From: VAZQ01 sp035293945
GTDB taxonomy: Bacteria; Pseudomonadota; Alphaproteobacteria; Rhizobiales; Xanthobacteraceae
Reading direction: 5' to 3'
DNA length: 64,000 bases
Assembly (NCBI GenBank): GCA_035293945.1
Contig: DATGLV010000028.1
Span: 186,001 to 250,000, forward strand
In this document: piece by piece, positions 1-8,204 of the stretch
How positions within the stretch are numbered: position 1 is the stretch's first letter
Layout of the letters: the number at the start of each line of letters is the position of its first letter
Program-made: the position numbers and the translations under genes
The notes under the pieces: model-generated
Told to the model about the DNA's origin: nothing
The model's database searches: none
What the model saw: only the letters and a program-made list of their open reading frames with translations

Positions 1-317
1 GACACGAACCAAGGAACGTCGTTCTGCTGCGGCCGCGCCGTGATGTTCACGTTCTTCTGATAGAGCTTCTGCACCAGGGTCGGATCATTGGGCGCATAGG
101 TCTGGAAGCTGTGTCCGTCCTTGTAGGTACCGTGGATTTCCGGTCCCTGGATCACCACGTCGCGCACGTCACCGGCGTCGACCGCATTGAGCAGCTGCGA
201 GAACGAAATGTCCGAAGACGCGGTATGCTGGCTCGGATTTTGGAACAGTGTGAACAATGCCAACAGCAGCAGGATAATGATGACCCAGAGGGCGAAATTG
301 CGCAGATGGGCGTTCAT
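1..317 (-). CDS. ftsH: ATP-dependent zinc metalloprotease FtsH, N-terminal part (cut by window edge)
   Basis: Membrane AAA+ protease that degrades misassembled membrane proteins and short-lived cytoplasmic regulators. Only the first 105 codons are present. They begin MNAHLRNFALWV, followed by a very hydrophobic segment (about residues 8-24) and the start of the periplasmic domain (Asp-Ile-Ser-Phe-Ser-Gln-Leu-Leu, typical of FtsH just after TM1). The ATPase and HExxH protease parts lie outside the window. The ATG at 317 is preceded by a GAGG ribosome-binding site. It lies downstream of tilS on the same strand, the usual alphaproteobacterial tilS-ftsH order. The identification rests on the N-terminal pattern and synteny. 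Confidence 0.9.
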   Translation of the reverse strand, partial: MNAHLRNFALWVIIILLLLALFTLFQNPSQHTASSDISFSQLLNAVDAGDVRDVVIQGPEIHGTYKDGHSFQTYAPNDPTLVQKLYQKNVNITARPQQNDVPWFV

Positions 318-692
318 GCCTCGCGTCCCTTTGTGTCCTGTGTGTCCATCACTGCCCGCCGCTGCCTCGGACTTGCCCGCGACCGGAGATGCTTTCGGTT
401 GATAGCGCCCGCTTCTCAGGGCTGAATCACGTTCTATCCGGGCCACAATCTAAGTGTCGGTGGGCCTCCTGCCAAGGGAACCAAGCCTATTCTTGCTGTA
501 TGCAAGGCTAGCCCCTGGGGCGCGACCGCCCCTAATCGAATTGTGGTCCCGGTCCTAGCGTCTTGATCGGACGTGATCTTTTCCAAAAGCAATTTCCATT
601 CCGGCTCGCAGCGCTGAGCCCGATTTAGATCATCCCCTAGCGCGGTTAGGGTTGCGGCGCAGCCCTTGTGGCGCGCGTGGTTAAGACCGCAT
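318..692. other. Intergenic region between tilS and ftsH
   Basis: This 375-base gap presumably holds the ftsH leader and promoter. A minus-strand open frame (about 434-769) overlaps the tilS 3' end and resembles no family, so I do not count it as a gene. Apart from the weak promoter-like element listed separately I see no RNA gene, repeat or strong terminator. Confidence 0.5.
448..476 (-). promoter_or_regulatory. ftsH: Possible ftsH promoter (weak)
   Basis: On the minus strand CTTGGC (476-471) is followed after 16 bases by CTTAGAT (454-448), about 130 bases before the ftsH ATG. The shape is compatible with a sigma-70 or heat-shock sigma-32 promoter, and ftsH is heat-inducible in many bacteria. 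The match is loose and unsupported by other evidence. Confidence 0.25.
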
Positions 693-1808
693 TCACTTAT
701 GACCGCGTCCCGCGGGATATAGTCCTTGCAAGCTGCGCACCGCTTTCGATCTCGGGGGAGCTCGCTCAATGGTCAGCACGCCGCCCGCGAACGTCACCAG
801 CGCGCCAGCGAGCGTGCGGCGGAGACGATCGGCGGGCCGGGCGGAGACTGATTCGACCAGCAGATCGTAAAGAGCTTCGAGCCGATTGAGGCGCACCGGG
901 GCATCGTCTGCCACAGCCTGGATGGCCCGGCCGATGAGGCGCAACGCCACCTCGGCGGGCAAACGGATGAACTTTTCGGCATCGAAGCGAACCCGACCGC
1001 TTTCACCTCCGCCGGCATCCACAACGGCGGCGGCCGCCGCTCCCACCGCGAGCTCGATCGTCGCCTCGGCGCGCCGCAGCCGGCGAGCCAATAGGGCCAG
1101 GCGCTGTGCGCTCAATCCCTCCTCAGCCAGCGCCGGCATCAGTTCCCGCAGTCGCGCGCGTGTGAAGCGCGGATCGCGATTCGATGGATCCTCGCAAAAT
1201 GGGACGTGCGCGGCATCGAGCGTCGCGATCAGTCGCGCTTTCGGCACTTCGAGCAACGGACGCACCAGGACGAGCGCATCCGCTGCCGTGCGCGACCTCC
1301 TTCCGGCGCCCGGCGGTTCCGGCAGGATTGTTTCGCGAGCCATTGCGGCGAGGCCGGTCGGACCGCTGCCGCGCGCCATCCGCAACAATACCGTCTCGGC
1401 CTGATCGTCCAGCGTATGCGCGGTGAGGATGTGAGTAGCTCCCGCGTCTCGCGCTGCGACCGCCAACAGTGCGTAGCGCGCCGCCCGCGCGGCTTCCTGC
1501 AGGCCGGTCTCAGGCTTCGCACCACTCCAGCGCATGGTGCGGTGCGCTATCCGCAAGCTTTGCGCCAACTGCTTGACCGTGCGTGCTTCGCCCGCCGATT
1601 CAGCGCGCAACCCATGATCGACCGTGACGGCAAGAAGTTCTGGTCCGCGCTCGAGGCCTGCACGCCAGCGGGCGGCCAGAACCATGAGGGCTGTCGAATC
1701 AGGCCCGCCGGAAACCGCGAGCAGAAGCGCCTTGGCGGAGCTCAAGCCAGCAAAGAGCGTCCTCGTTTCGGCAGCCGAGACCGGCGCCGGACGATCAGCA
1801 GCCGTCAC
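693..1808 (-). CDS. tilS: tRNA(Ile)-lysidine synthase TilS
   Basis: Cytoplasmic N-type ATP pyrophosphatase that converts C34 of the CAU-anticodon tRNA-Ile to lysidine, changing both codon and amino-acid specificity; usually essential. The PP-loop SGGPDS lies at residues 33-38, and the TilS blocks AHTLDDQAETVLLR and RPLLEVPKARL follow. At 371 aa it has the length of the alphaproteobacterial form. The chosen start is GTG at 1808, which overlaps the end of cpoB by 14 bases and implies translational coupling. It sits in the pal-cpoB-tilS-ftsH order common in this class. Confidence 0.95.
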   Translation of the reverse strand: MTAADRPAPVSAAETRTLFAGLSSAKALLLAVSGGPDSTALMVLAARWRAGLERGPELLAVTVDHGLRAESAGEARTVKQLAQSLRIAHRTMRWSGAKPETGLQEAARAARYALLAVAARDAGATHILTAHTLDDQAETVLLRMARGSGPTGLAAMARETILPEPPGAGRRSRTAADALVLVRPLLEVPKARLIATLDAAHVPFCEDPSNRDPRFTRARLRELMPALAEEGLSAQRLALLARRLRRAEATIELAVGAAAAAVVDAGGGESGRVRFDAEKFIRLPAEVALRLIGRAIQAVADDAPVRLNRLEALYDLLVESVSARPADRLRRTLAGALVTFAGGVLTIERAPPRSKAVRSLQGLYPAGRGHK

Positions 1809-2865
1809 GCTTCTGTTCTCGGTCGACTTGCTCTTTCAACGCAATCTTCGCACGCGGATATTTGCGCAAGACCTCCCCGAGCGAGGCGCACGCGGCCTCC
1901 TTCTCGCCCAAGAAGGCGAGCGACTGGCCGAGCCGCAGGAGGGAATCGGGCGCCCTCGGGGTAGATTCGTATTTGGTAGACACGTTGAGGAAGGCTTCGG
2001 CGGCGTCCCTATACTGCTGCCGTTGGAACAAGCTTTCCCCCAGCCAATACTCCGCTTCAGGCGCCATCCGGTCGCTCGGGAACTTGCCCAGAAAGGCACG
2101 GAAAGCATCTGTCGCCAGCGCATAGTCCTTGCGCAGCATGTAGCCAGAAGCGAGGTCGTAATAATCCTTGGGACTGTCCGAAGGCGGCAGCGTCGCGAGT
2201 TGTGTTCCTCGCCCATCGCCGCCGGCCCCGCCCGAGGGCGGGTTTCCGGCATTGGGGCTCGCATTGGCGCTCATGTTGGACAAATTAAGCGGCTCGCCGG
2301 TGCCGCGGCCGCCCACCCCCGGCCCCTCTTCCACGGCGACTGGATTGGGCGAGGGATTGCCTCCCGCCGACCCGGGACCGACCGCGACCGTCCCGAGAGT
2401 CCGCGGGGCGCCAGGCGCATTCGGATTCTGCGACGGATCGAACGCGTCGCCACGCCGTGCATTCGGACCCGGTGGCGGCGCTGCGCCGCTTCGCGGCCCG
2501 ATTGCGACGGCCGGCTGCGGTACCGACGACTGCCCGGCCGGGGGCTGCACCATCGATTGCTGCACGTTCGATGCCTGGGCGCCGGCGTCACCCTGCAGGC
2601 GCCGCAGCTGGAACTGCAGTTCCTCGATCATGCCCGTCATCTGCCGGACCTGCGCCTCGAGTCGATCGACCCGCACGCTCAACTCGTCGGCCGAGGGCTG
2701 AGCGGCCTGGTCGCGGCGGGAACCTTGGTCGCCGCCGAACAGCCCGCCGAGAAAGCCGGGCGATTGGTCGCCATTGGATTGAGCGGAAGCGGTTGTTGCG
2801 CTGGTGGCGACGAGTGCGCCGGCGACCAGCAAAATTCCAAGAGCACCGGGCGGCAAGCGGATCAT
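1795..2865 (-). CDS. cpoB: Tol-Pal system protein CpoB (YbgF), periplasmic TPR protein
   Basis: Periplasmic coordinator of peptidoglycan synthesis and outer-membrane constriction; binds TolA. From ATG 2865 (356 aa) it has a signal peptide (about residues 1-29, ending ATTASAQ), an N-terminal coiled coil (about 58-93), a long low-complexity linker rich in Pro, Gly, Asn and Ala (about 95-230), and C-terminal TPR repeats (from YYDLASGYMLRKDYALATD to the end). The frame stays open 46 codons upstream, but only the 2865 start places the signal peptide at the N-terminus. Follows pal and overlaps tilS by 14 bases. Confidence 0.92.
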   Translation of the reverse strand: MIRLPPGALGILLVAGALVATSATTASAQSNGDQSPGFLGGLFGGDQGSRRDQAAQPSADELSVRVDRLEAQVRQMTGMIEELQFQLRRLQGDAGAQASNVQQSMVQPPAGQSSVPQPAVAIGPRSGAAPPPGPNARRGDAFDPSQNPNAPGAPRTLGTVAVGPGSAGGNPSPNPVAVEEGPGVGGRGTGEPLNLSNMSANASPNAGNPPSGGAGGDGRGTQLATLPPSDSPKDYYDLASGYMLRKDYALATDAFRAFLGKFPSDRMAPEAEYWLGESLFQRQQYRDAAEAFLNVSTKYESTPRAPDSLLRLGQSLAFLGEKEAACASLGEVLRKYPRAKIALKEQVDREQKRDGC

Positions 2866-2987
2866 GAGCCGTGGCTTAAGTATTCGGGTGAGGCTGACCG
2901 CCCCAAGATACGCGATCCTGCGACCGAATTGTGACTTTTTGGGTGACAGCGATGCCATAGATCCTTCACCGAGCGTCGCACCAAAGC

Positions 2988-3016
2988 ACAACCGGCGCCG
3001 CAAGGGCGCCGGTTGT
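2988..3016. promoter_or_regulatory. Perfect 12-bp hairpin between pal and cpoB
   Basis: ACAACCGGCGCC (2988-2999) pairs perfectly with GGCGCCGGTTGT (3005-3016) around a 5-base loop. In transcript sense (minus strand) it lies just after the pal stop codon and is not followed by a U-run, so it looks more like an mRNA-stabilising or attenuating stem than a full intrinsic terminator. It could set the pal to cpoB expression ratio. Confidence 0.7.
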
Positions 3017-3041
3017 TCCCTTCCCCCGCTTTAATCCGTGA

Positions 3042-3539
3042 TCAGGAGCTGGCGTTGAGGACCGTCACCGCGCGCCGGTTCTGCGACCAGCACGATATGT
3101 CGTCGCAGACCGCTACCGGGCGCTCCTTGCCGTAAGAGATCGTACGCATGCGATGCGCAGGAATGCCGTGCGACACCAAATAGTCATGCACCGCCTGTGC
3201 GCGCCGGGCGCCGAGCGCGATGTTGTACTCGCGCGTGCCGCGCTCGTCGGCATGACCTTCAACGACGAAAGTATATTGCGGATAGTTGCGCAGCCACTGC
3301 GCCTGTTTGTCGAGCGTCGCCAGCGACTGCGGCGTCAGCTCTGAAGAATCGGAATCAAAAAAGACACGATCGCCGACATTGACCACGAAATCCTGCTGGC
3401 TGCCGGGGACGGCGGCGCTCGCATTTGCCAGCGCGCCCGCATCCTGAGCGGGATTCTTGGCGCAAGCCCCCAACCCGACGGCGGCGACCAGGAGAGCGGC
3501 GAGCTTCGCGGCGCGAAAACCTCGCGAAACATTCGTCAT
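3042..3539 (-). CDS. pal: Peptidoglycan-associated lipoprotein Pal
   Basis: Outer-membrane lipoprotein that binds peptidoglycan and TolB and helps the outer membrane follow division. The signal peptide ends in the lipobox LGAC, so Cys26 is the predicted lipidated residue. The OmpA-like domain covers about residues 60-165, with the signature EGHADERGTREYN and GARRAQAV. The ATG at 3539 has a strong GGAGG ribosome-binding site nine bases upstream; an in-frame start further upstream would bury the signal peptide. Preceded by tolB across a roughly 290-base gap that may hold a separate pal promoter. Confidence 0.96.
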   Translation of the reverse strand: MTNVSRGFRAAKLAALLVAAVGLGACAKNPAQDAGALANASAAVPGSQQDFVVNVGDRVFFDSDSSELTPQSLATLDKQAQWLRNYPQYTFVVEGHADERGTREYNIALGARRAQAVHDYLVSHGIPAHRMRTISYGKERPVAVCDDISCWSQNRRAVTVLNASS

Positions 3540-3829
3540 TCCGGTGCCTCCATACTTGCTTGATGACCGGACTAGTGTCCCGGTTCCGATGTTCGTACCA
3601 GCTCGCGGCACTCACGTTTACGAACGTCAAAACCGCTGCACTAGCCGTTGGTGTAACGGGTCCTGGTTAAGCGAAGGTTCCGTCAACCTTGATGAGGCCT
3701 TGCTGAGATGGCTCAATTGCGACCAAGCGGAGGAAAGCATTTGGCGTAGTTAATGCCAAGTGAATTGCGGCGCCTTGAGGGCCGCTGTGGACATGGTATC
3801 GGGTGGTTGCTGTTGTTTGAGTGAAGGCT

Positions 3830-5182
3830 TCAGGACAACAGCGGCGACCAGGCGGGATCGGACGCAAAGCTCGGCGTCGGTGTCTTCTGCTCGTTGCGGC
3901 CGGAAACATCGACCGTGAACAGGCTCGGCCCGGCGGTGCCGCCCGGATCGCGGAAGAACATGATGACGCGTCCGTTTGGCGACCAGGTTGGGCCTTCGTT
4001 GTGAAAGCCCTCGGTCAGGATGCGCTCACCCGATCCATCCGGCTTTATGACCCCGATGGCAAACTTGTTGTCGGCCTGCTTGGTGAACGCGATGTAGTCG
4101 CCGCGCGGGGACCAGACGGGGGTCGAGTAGATGCCGTCACCGAAGCTGATGCGCTGCGCCGCCCCGCCATTGGCGCCCATGATGTAGATCTGCGGATGGC
4201 CGCCGCGATCGGACTCAAAGCAGATGCGCTGACCGTCGGGTGAATAGCTCGGTGCGGTGTCGATTGCCGCCGTGTCGGTCAGCCGCGTGGTGGTTCGCGA
4301 GCGCAGATCCATAACGTACAGATTGGCGTTGCCGCCCTGCTGCAGGCTCATGATCACGCGCTGGCCTTCCGGCGAGAAGCGCGGCGCGAACGACATGCCG
4401 GGAAAATTCCCTACGATCTCGCGCTGCCCGGTCTCGATGTTGAGCAGATACACGCGCGGCTCGCCCTGCCCGTAGGACATGTAGGTGATCTGTTGCGTCG
4501 ACGGCGAGAAGCGCGGCGTGAGCACGAGATCATCGCCCCGGGTCAAATAACGCACCTGCGCGCCATCCTGGTCCATGATGGCCAGGCGCTTCACCCGGCG
4601 ATCCTTCGGGCCCGATTCGTCGACGAAGACGATGCGGCTGTCGAAATAGCCGCCGTCGCCGGTCATCTGCGAATAGATCAGGTCGGAAATGATATGGGCG
4701 ATGCGCCGCCAGTTCTCCGGCGAGGTAAATAAAACTTTGCTGGCGAGCTGCTGCCCGGCGAACACGTCCCAAAGACGGAACTCGGCCTTGAGGCGGCCTG
4801 AATCGGGACTGAGGCGACCTGTCACCAGCGCCTGAGCATTGATCTGCCGCCAATCGGCGAAACGCGGATAATCGAAATTCGGGTTGCGCTCGATGAAGGC
4901 CGCCGGATCGATCGGCGCGAACAGCCCGGAGCGGCGTAAGTCGTTGGCGATGATGTCGGTGACGTCGTGCGCCGTCTCGGCTTCGCCGCTCGCCGCAAAA
5001 TCCGGCAGCGCGATCGGGATCGGCTGAATGTTGCCTTGGGTGACATCGAGGTGAAGGGGTGCCCCCACGGCCGGCCGCAAAGCGATAGCAGGAAGCGCCC
5101 TCGCCGTGGCGATACCAGCCAACTGCAACACACGGCGGCGGCTCAGCCACCCCATCCTAGATGTGGAATTGTGCGAGCTCAT
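3830..5182 (-). CDS. tolB: Tol-Pal system beta-propeller protein TolB
   Basis: Periplasmic protein of the Tol-Pal machine; binds Pal and TolA. An N-terminal domain (about residues 40-165) is followed by a six-bladed propeller of repeated WD40-like units such as SPDGQRICFESDRGG. The signal sequence carries a twin-arginine-like motif, SRRRVLQ (residues 14-20), followed by a moderately hydrophobic stretch with an Ala-Val-Gly-Ala cleavage region. Start options are TTG 5197, ATG 5182 and ATG 5155; 5182 is chosen as the first ATG, though none has a strong ribosome-binding site. Lies 28 bases after tolA. Confidence 0.95.
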   Translation of the reverse strand: MSSHNSTSRMGWLSRRRVLQLAGIATARALPAIALRPAVGAPLHLDVTQGNIQPIPIALPDFAASGEAETAHDVTDIIANDLRRSGLFAPIDPAAFIERNPNFDYPRFADWRQINAQALVTGRLSPDSGRLKAEFRLWDVFAGQQLASKVLFTSPENWRRIAHIISDLIYSQMTGDGGYFDSRIVFVDESGPKDRRVKRLAIMDQDGAQVRYLTRGDDLVLTPRFSPSTQQITYMSYGQGEPRVYLLNIETGQREIVGNFPGMSFAPRFSPEGQRVIMSLQQGGNANLYVMDLRSRTTTRLTDTAAIDTAPSYSPDGQRICFESDRGGHPQIYIMGANGGAAQRISFGDGIYSTPVWSPRGDYIAFTKQADNKFAIGVIKPDGSGERILTEGFHNEGPTWSPNGRVIMFFRDPGGTAGPSLFTVDVSGRNEQKTPTPSFASDPAWSPLLS

Positions 5183-5210
5183 CGGATCATCAGCCAAGCA
5201 GAGTTGAGGT

Positions 5211-6116
5211 TCAATTGGTCATCATGAAGCGAGGATCGAAAGTTACGATCACATCCTTCCATAGCTCGTAGTGCTCGGGGCGGAGCATCGTATACGGCTG
5301 CCCGCGAAGCACAGCGCGAACCGCGCTGTCACGTGCCGCCATGTAAAGCGGACTGGTGCCGCCCGTAAGCACGATCGGCTGCCCCGCGAGCGTACCGTCG
5401 CGATTGAGCTGAATTTCAACATCCAGGGTCAATTCCTGCGGATCACGCGCCCCGGCGGGCGGATTCCACAGGCTCTGCAGCTTTGCGCGCAAGGCCCCGA
5501 GCTCAGTTTGCGACAATTCGCCGGCCGATCCCTTCTGGTCGCCGAGCGCGGCCGTGCGGTTAATCTCATCGCCAGCGGAGGCCACGCGCTGCGGCGTTCG
5601 CTTGTCGAGCAACGCCTCGACTTTGCGCGGATCGAATGCCGGGGTCTCCTGCGCGACCTTCTTGGGCGGAGTCGGAGGTTTCGGCTCCGGCTTCTTCGGC
5701 TCCGGCTTGCTGTCGTCCTTCTTCAAGACATCGGCGATCTGATCGACCTGCGCCTGCGGTTGCGGCGGCTTCTTGGCTTTCGGCTCCGGCGGCTTGTGCT
5801 CCGGCACCGGTGGGGTGTCGGTCGCAGCCTTGACCTCCTTGTTGGCCACCTTGGCGCTGGGGTCGTCCGGCGGCGGCGTCGGTGGCGCGATCTTCTCCGC
5901 AACCGGCTTGGGCTTCTCCTCCGGCGGCGCATCCTTGGCGCCGCTGGTCATCTTCGAGAAATCGCTGGTGGAGACGATGTCGATCGGCAGCGCCTCGGTG
6001 GGGTCGGTGTGATACGGCCGCACAACGAATGTGAGCACGCTCCACGCCAGGAAGGCTGCATGCCCCGCGCACGATATGGTGAGGCCTGTCCTCATCCCCT
6101 GCGGCCGATCCCTCAC
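5211..6116 (-). CDS. tolA: Cell envelope integrity protein TolA
   Basis: Inner-membrane protein that spans the periplasm and links the TolQR motor to TolB-Pal. One N-terminal membrane segment (about residues 12-33) is followed by a long Pro/Lys/Glu-rich linker (about 55-170) in place of the Ala-rich helix of E. coli, then a compact C-terminal domain (about 200-300). This is the usual alphaproteobacterial layout. The GTG at 6116 overlaps the tolR stop by four bases (GTGA); an ATG at 6095 is a credible alternative. The Lys/Pro linker gives this stretch noticeable compositional bias. Confidence 0.92.
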   Translation of the reverse strand: MRDRPQGMRTGLTISCAGHAAFLAWSVLTFVVRPYHTDPTEALPIDIVSTSDFSKMTSGAKDAPPEEKPKPVAEKIAPPTPPPDDPSAKVANKEVKAATDTPPVPEHKPPEPKAKKPPQPQAQVDQIADVLKKDDSKPEPKKPEPKPPTPPKKVAQETPAFDPRKVEALLDKRTPQRVASAGDEINRTAALGDQKGSAGELSQTELGALRAKLQSLWNPPAGARDPQELTLDVEIQLNRDGTLAGQPIVLTGGTSPLYMAARDSAVRAVLRGQPYTMLRPEHYELWKDVIVTFDPRFMMTN

Positions 6117-6571
6117 GGCCCCTGCTCGACGTCCGTCACCAGCGCCACCCGGTGGAAACCCGCCCCGGAAATGCGCCCCATCACTTTCATCACAGTACCG
6201 TAATCGACCTTGCGGTCGCCACGCACATAAATGCGTTCGTCAAAGCCGCTGCCGCGCGCATCCGCGATCGCCTTGAGCTTGGGAACCAGTTCCTCCAGAC
6301 CGATCTCGGTGTTCTGCAAAAACACCTTGCCGTCGCCATTGAGCGAGAGGGTCAGCGGCTCCTTGTCCTGGTCGAGGCTTTTCGCCTGCGATTGCGGCAA
6401 ATCGATCGGCACCCCGACCGTCAAGAGCGGGGCTGAAACCATGAAGATGATGAGCAACACCAGCATGACATCCACCATGGGGGTCACGTTGATCTCGCTC
6501 ATGACGCTGCGTCGGCGCCGCCGCCGGGACCCTGCTTCGGCGCCGAGACCGGCGGCTCCGCTCATTCCCAT
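6113..6571 (-). CDS. tolR: Tol-Pal system protein TolR
   Basis: ExbD/TolR family component of the proton-driven Tol motor. After a basic run (R16-R21) comes the hallmark SEINVTPMVDVMLVLLIIF, a single membrane helix with the conserved proton-pathway Asp (D34) at its start; the remaining roughly 95 residues are the periplasmic domain. Length 152 aa is normal. The ATG at 6571 is preceded by GGGATAGG. Sits between tolQ (44 bases upstream) and tolA (4-base overlap), so the three genes are co-transcribed. Confidence 0.96.
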   Translation of the reverse strand: MGMSGAAGLGAEAGSRRRRRRSVMSEINVTPMVDVMLVLLIIFMVSAPLLTVGVPIDLPQSQAKSLDQDKEPLTLSLNGDGKVFLQNTEIGLEELVPKLKAIADARGSGFDERIYVRGDRKVDYGTVMKVMGRISGAGFHRVALVTDVEQGP

Positions 6572-6614
6572 GGCCTATCCCCAATCCTTGGGCGGAACTC
6601 GTCCGCCGCCCCGC

Positions 6615-7322
6615 TCAGCCGCGCTCGTCGATCTGGCGCGACAAAATCGCCGAAAATTCGTCGGCAAATCCCTCCAGGCGCTGGGCCTGCTTGTTCACCT
6701 CGGCGGCGAACTTATTGTAGAAAATCGTCGCCGGTATGGCGGCCACAAGCCCGATCGCGGTCGCAAACAGGGCTTCCGCAATGCCGGGGGCCACCACGGC
6801 CAGCGAGGTGTTCTTCGACGCCGCGATCGACTGGAAGCTGGTCATGATGCCCCACACCGTCCCGAACAGGCCCACGAAGGGGCCGGTTGAGCCGACGGTC
6901 GCCAGCACGAGGAGGCGCCGTTCCAATATCTCCACCTCGCGGGCGATGGTGACCTCCATGACCTTGCCGATCCGCATCTGCAGGCCGGCAAAGGACCGCA
7001 CCTCGCCCTCGAGGCTGCGTTTCCATTCCCGCATTGCCGCAACAAACAAAGCCGCCATCGAATGGGTCGGGCGCGCCGACAACGACCGATAGAGCTCCTC
7101 CAACGATTGCCCGGACCAGAACGCCTTCTCGAATCGGTCCATCGCCTGGCGCATGCGCATGTGCAGAAGCATCTTCTCGATCGCGATGGCCCAAACCCAG
7201 ACCGAGCAAGCCAAGAGCCCGAGCATCACCGATTTGACGATCCAGTGCGCCTGCAGAAAAAGCGTCAGCAGCGACAGATCTGACGAGCTCAAGCCCACCT
7301 GGGGCAAATCGGCGGCATTCAT
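6615..7322 (-). CDS. tolQ: Tol-Pal system proton channel protein TolQ
   Basis: MotA/TolQ/ExbB family channel subunit that works with TolR to energise TolA. Three hydrophobic segments are visible: one near residues 30-50 and two in the C-terminal half, the latter around GSTGPFVGLFGTVWGIM and EALFATAIGLVAAIPA, the family signature. At 235 aa it is of usual size. ATG 7322 is chosen because AAAAGGA lies just upstream and the protein then begins MNAADLPQVG; the frame extends further upstream without family-like sequence. First gene of tolQRAB. Confidence 0.96.
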   Translation of the reverse strand: MNAADLPQVGLSSSDLSLLTLFLQAHWIVKSVMLGLLACSVWVWAIAIEKMLLHMRMRQAMDRFEKAFWSGQSLEELYRSLSARPTHSMAALFVAAMREWKRSLEGEVRSFAGLQMRIGKVMEVTIAREVEILERRLLVLATVGSTGPFVGLFGTVWGIMTSFQSIAASKNTSLAVVAPGIAEALFATAIGLVAAIPATIFYNKFAAEVNKQAQRLEGFADEFSAILSRQIDERG

Positions 7323-7670
7323 AGGCGATCCTTTTCGACTCTCCGGCACACAAGAAAGCGGCCCGGTCGCGGGGACGAAAAGGAGGCGGACAGGAGCGTC
7401 AGAAGACGCCCCGCCGAACACCCGAATTGACGACGAAAAATCGAGCCGTCCACCACCGGCACGGCTACGAGTTCATCGCCAAACATGTCCAAACTAGGGC
7501 ACCGGACCAGCGTTGGGGGCGGCATTTCTGCCTGCAAGATTCTTGCGATTGCACATGTCCTGATCGGAACACGGGATCCCCCCTTGCCTTCGCAGGGCAG
7601 GCTTTCCGGGACATGCGCTACCAGGCGCCCAAGTAATTAAGGCATGGTTAAGGGGTGGTTAGCGGAATGC
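7323..7670. other. Intergenic region between ybgC and tolQ
   Basis: A 348-base gap separates ybgC from tolQ although both are on the minus strand, so tolQRAB-pal probably has its own promoter. It holds a perfect CtrA-type box close to the ybgC end (listed separately). Short open frames here show no family-like sequence. No RNA gene recognised. Confidence 0.55.
7637..7651. promoter_or_regulatory. CtrA-type binding site (TTAA-N7-TTAA) upstream of tolQ
   Basis: TTAA (7637-7640) and TTAA (7648-7651) are separated by exactly seven bases, matching the full consensus of the alphaproteobacterial cell-cycle regulator CtrA. It lies 315 bases before the tolQ ATG and just beyond the ybgC stop codon, in non-coding sequence. 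Tol-Pal acts at division, a process CtrA commonly times. Binding is inferred from the sequence only. Confidence 0.6.
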
Positions 7671-8153
7671 TCACAACTTCGCGGGGGTGCGGCTGCTTGC
7701 CACGTCGGCGGTCTCTCGATCAGCCTGCATGGCACGCCGCAGTCCCTTGGGGATGGGCCGCGCCCTCCCGCCGGACACAAACGCCACCCGGACCTGTGCT
7801 TCGACCAGCGTCTCTTCGCCGCGCCGCACCTGTTGGCGCAGCACAACGGAGGCGCCCCTCACCTCCTGCGGGGTTGTCTCGATCTCCAGCACATCGTCCA
7901 TGCGGGCGGGTTTCAAGAATTCGATCTGCATCGTGCGGACAACGAACGCGAAACCCGGTGCTTCGGCTTCCGCCGATGCGAACAAGGCGCCATGATTGGC
8001 GCCCAGAAGGCGCAGATAGTTGGTCCGGCCGCGCTCCATAAAGCGCAGATAGCTCGCGTGATAGACGATGCCGGAAAAGTCTGTGTCTTCGTAATAGACC
8101 CTGACCGACATGACGTGGCGGCCGTCACGGATTTCGCCGTCCAGAGGATTCAT
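7671..8153 (-). CDS. ybgC: Tol-Pal system-associated acyl-CoA thioesterase YbgC
   Basis: Hot-dog-fold (4HBT) thioesterase that hydrolyses acyl-CoA and is linked to phospholipid metabolism; usually found beside tolQ. The active-site motif YEDTDFSGIVYHASYLRF (from residue 21) is intact. Length 160 aa is slightly longer than the E. coli protein because of a polar C-terminal tail. It follows ruvB by 51 bases on the same strand. The start at 8153 is ATG; a second Met at residue 15 also fits. Confidence 0.94.
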   Translation of the reverse strand: MNPLDGEIRDGRHVMSVRVYYEDTDFSGIVYHASYLRFMERGRTNYLRLLGANHGALFASAEAEAPGFAFVVRTMQIEFLKPARMDDVLEIETTPQEVRGASVVLRQQVRRGEETLVEAQVRVAFVSGGRARPIPKGLRRAMQADRETADVASSRTPAKL

Positions 8154-8204
8154 CGCTGAAATTCTTCACCAACACCGATTCGGCCATCCGCACGTCGCCC
8201 AACT

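Noticed and set aside
434..769. 111-codon open frame on the minus strand between tilS and ftsH
   Set aside because: It overlaps the tilS 3' end in another frame, lacks a ribosome-binding site and resembles no protein family; such chance frames are common at high GC.
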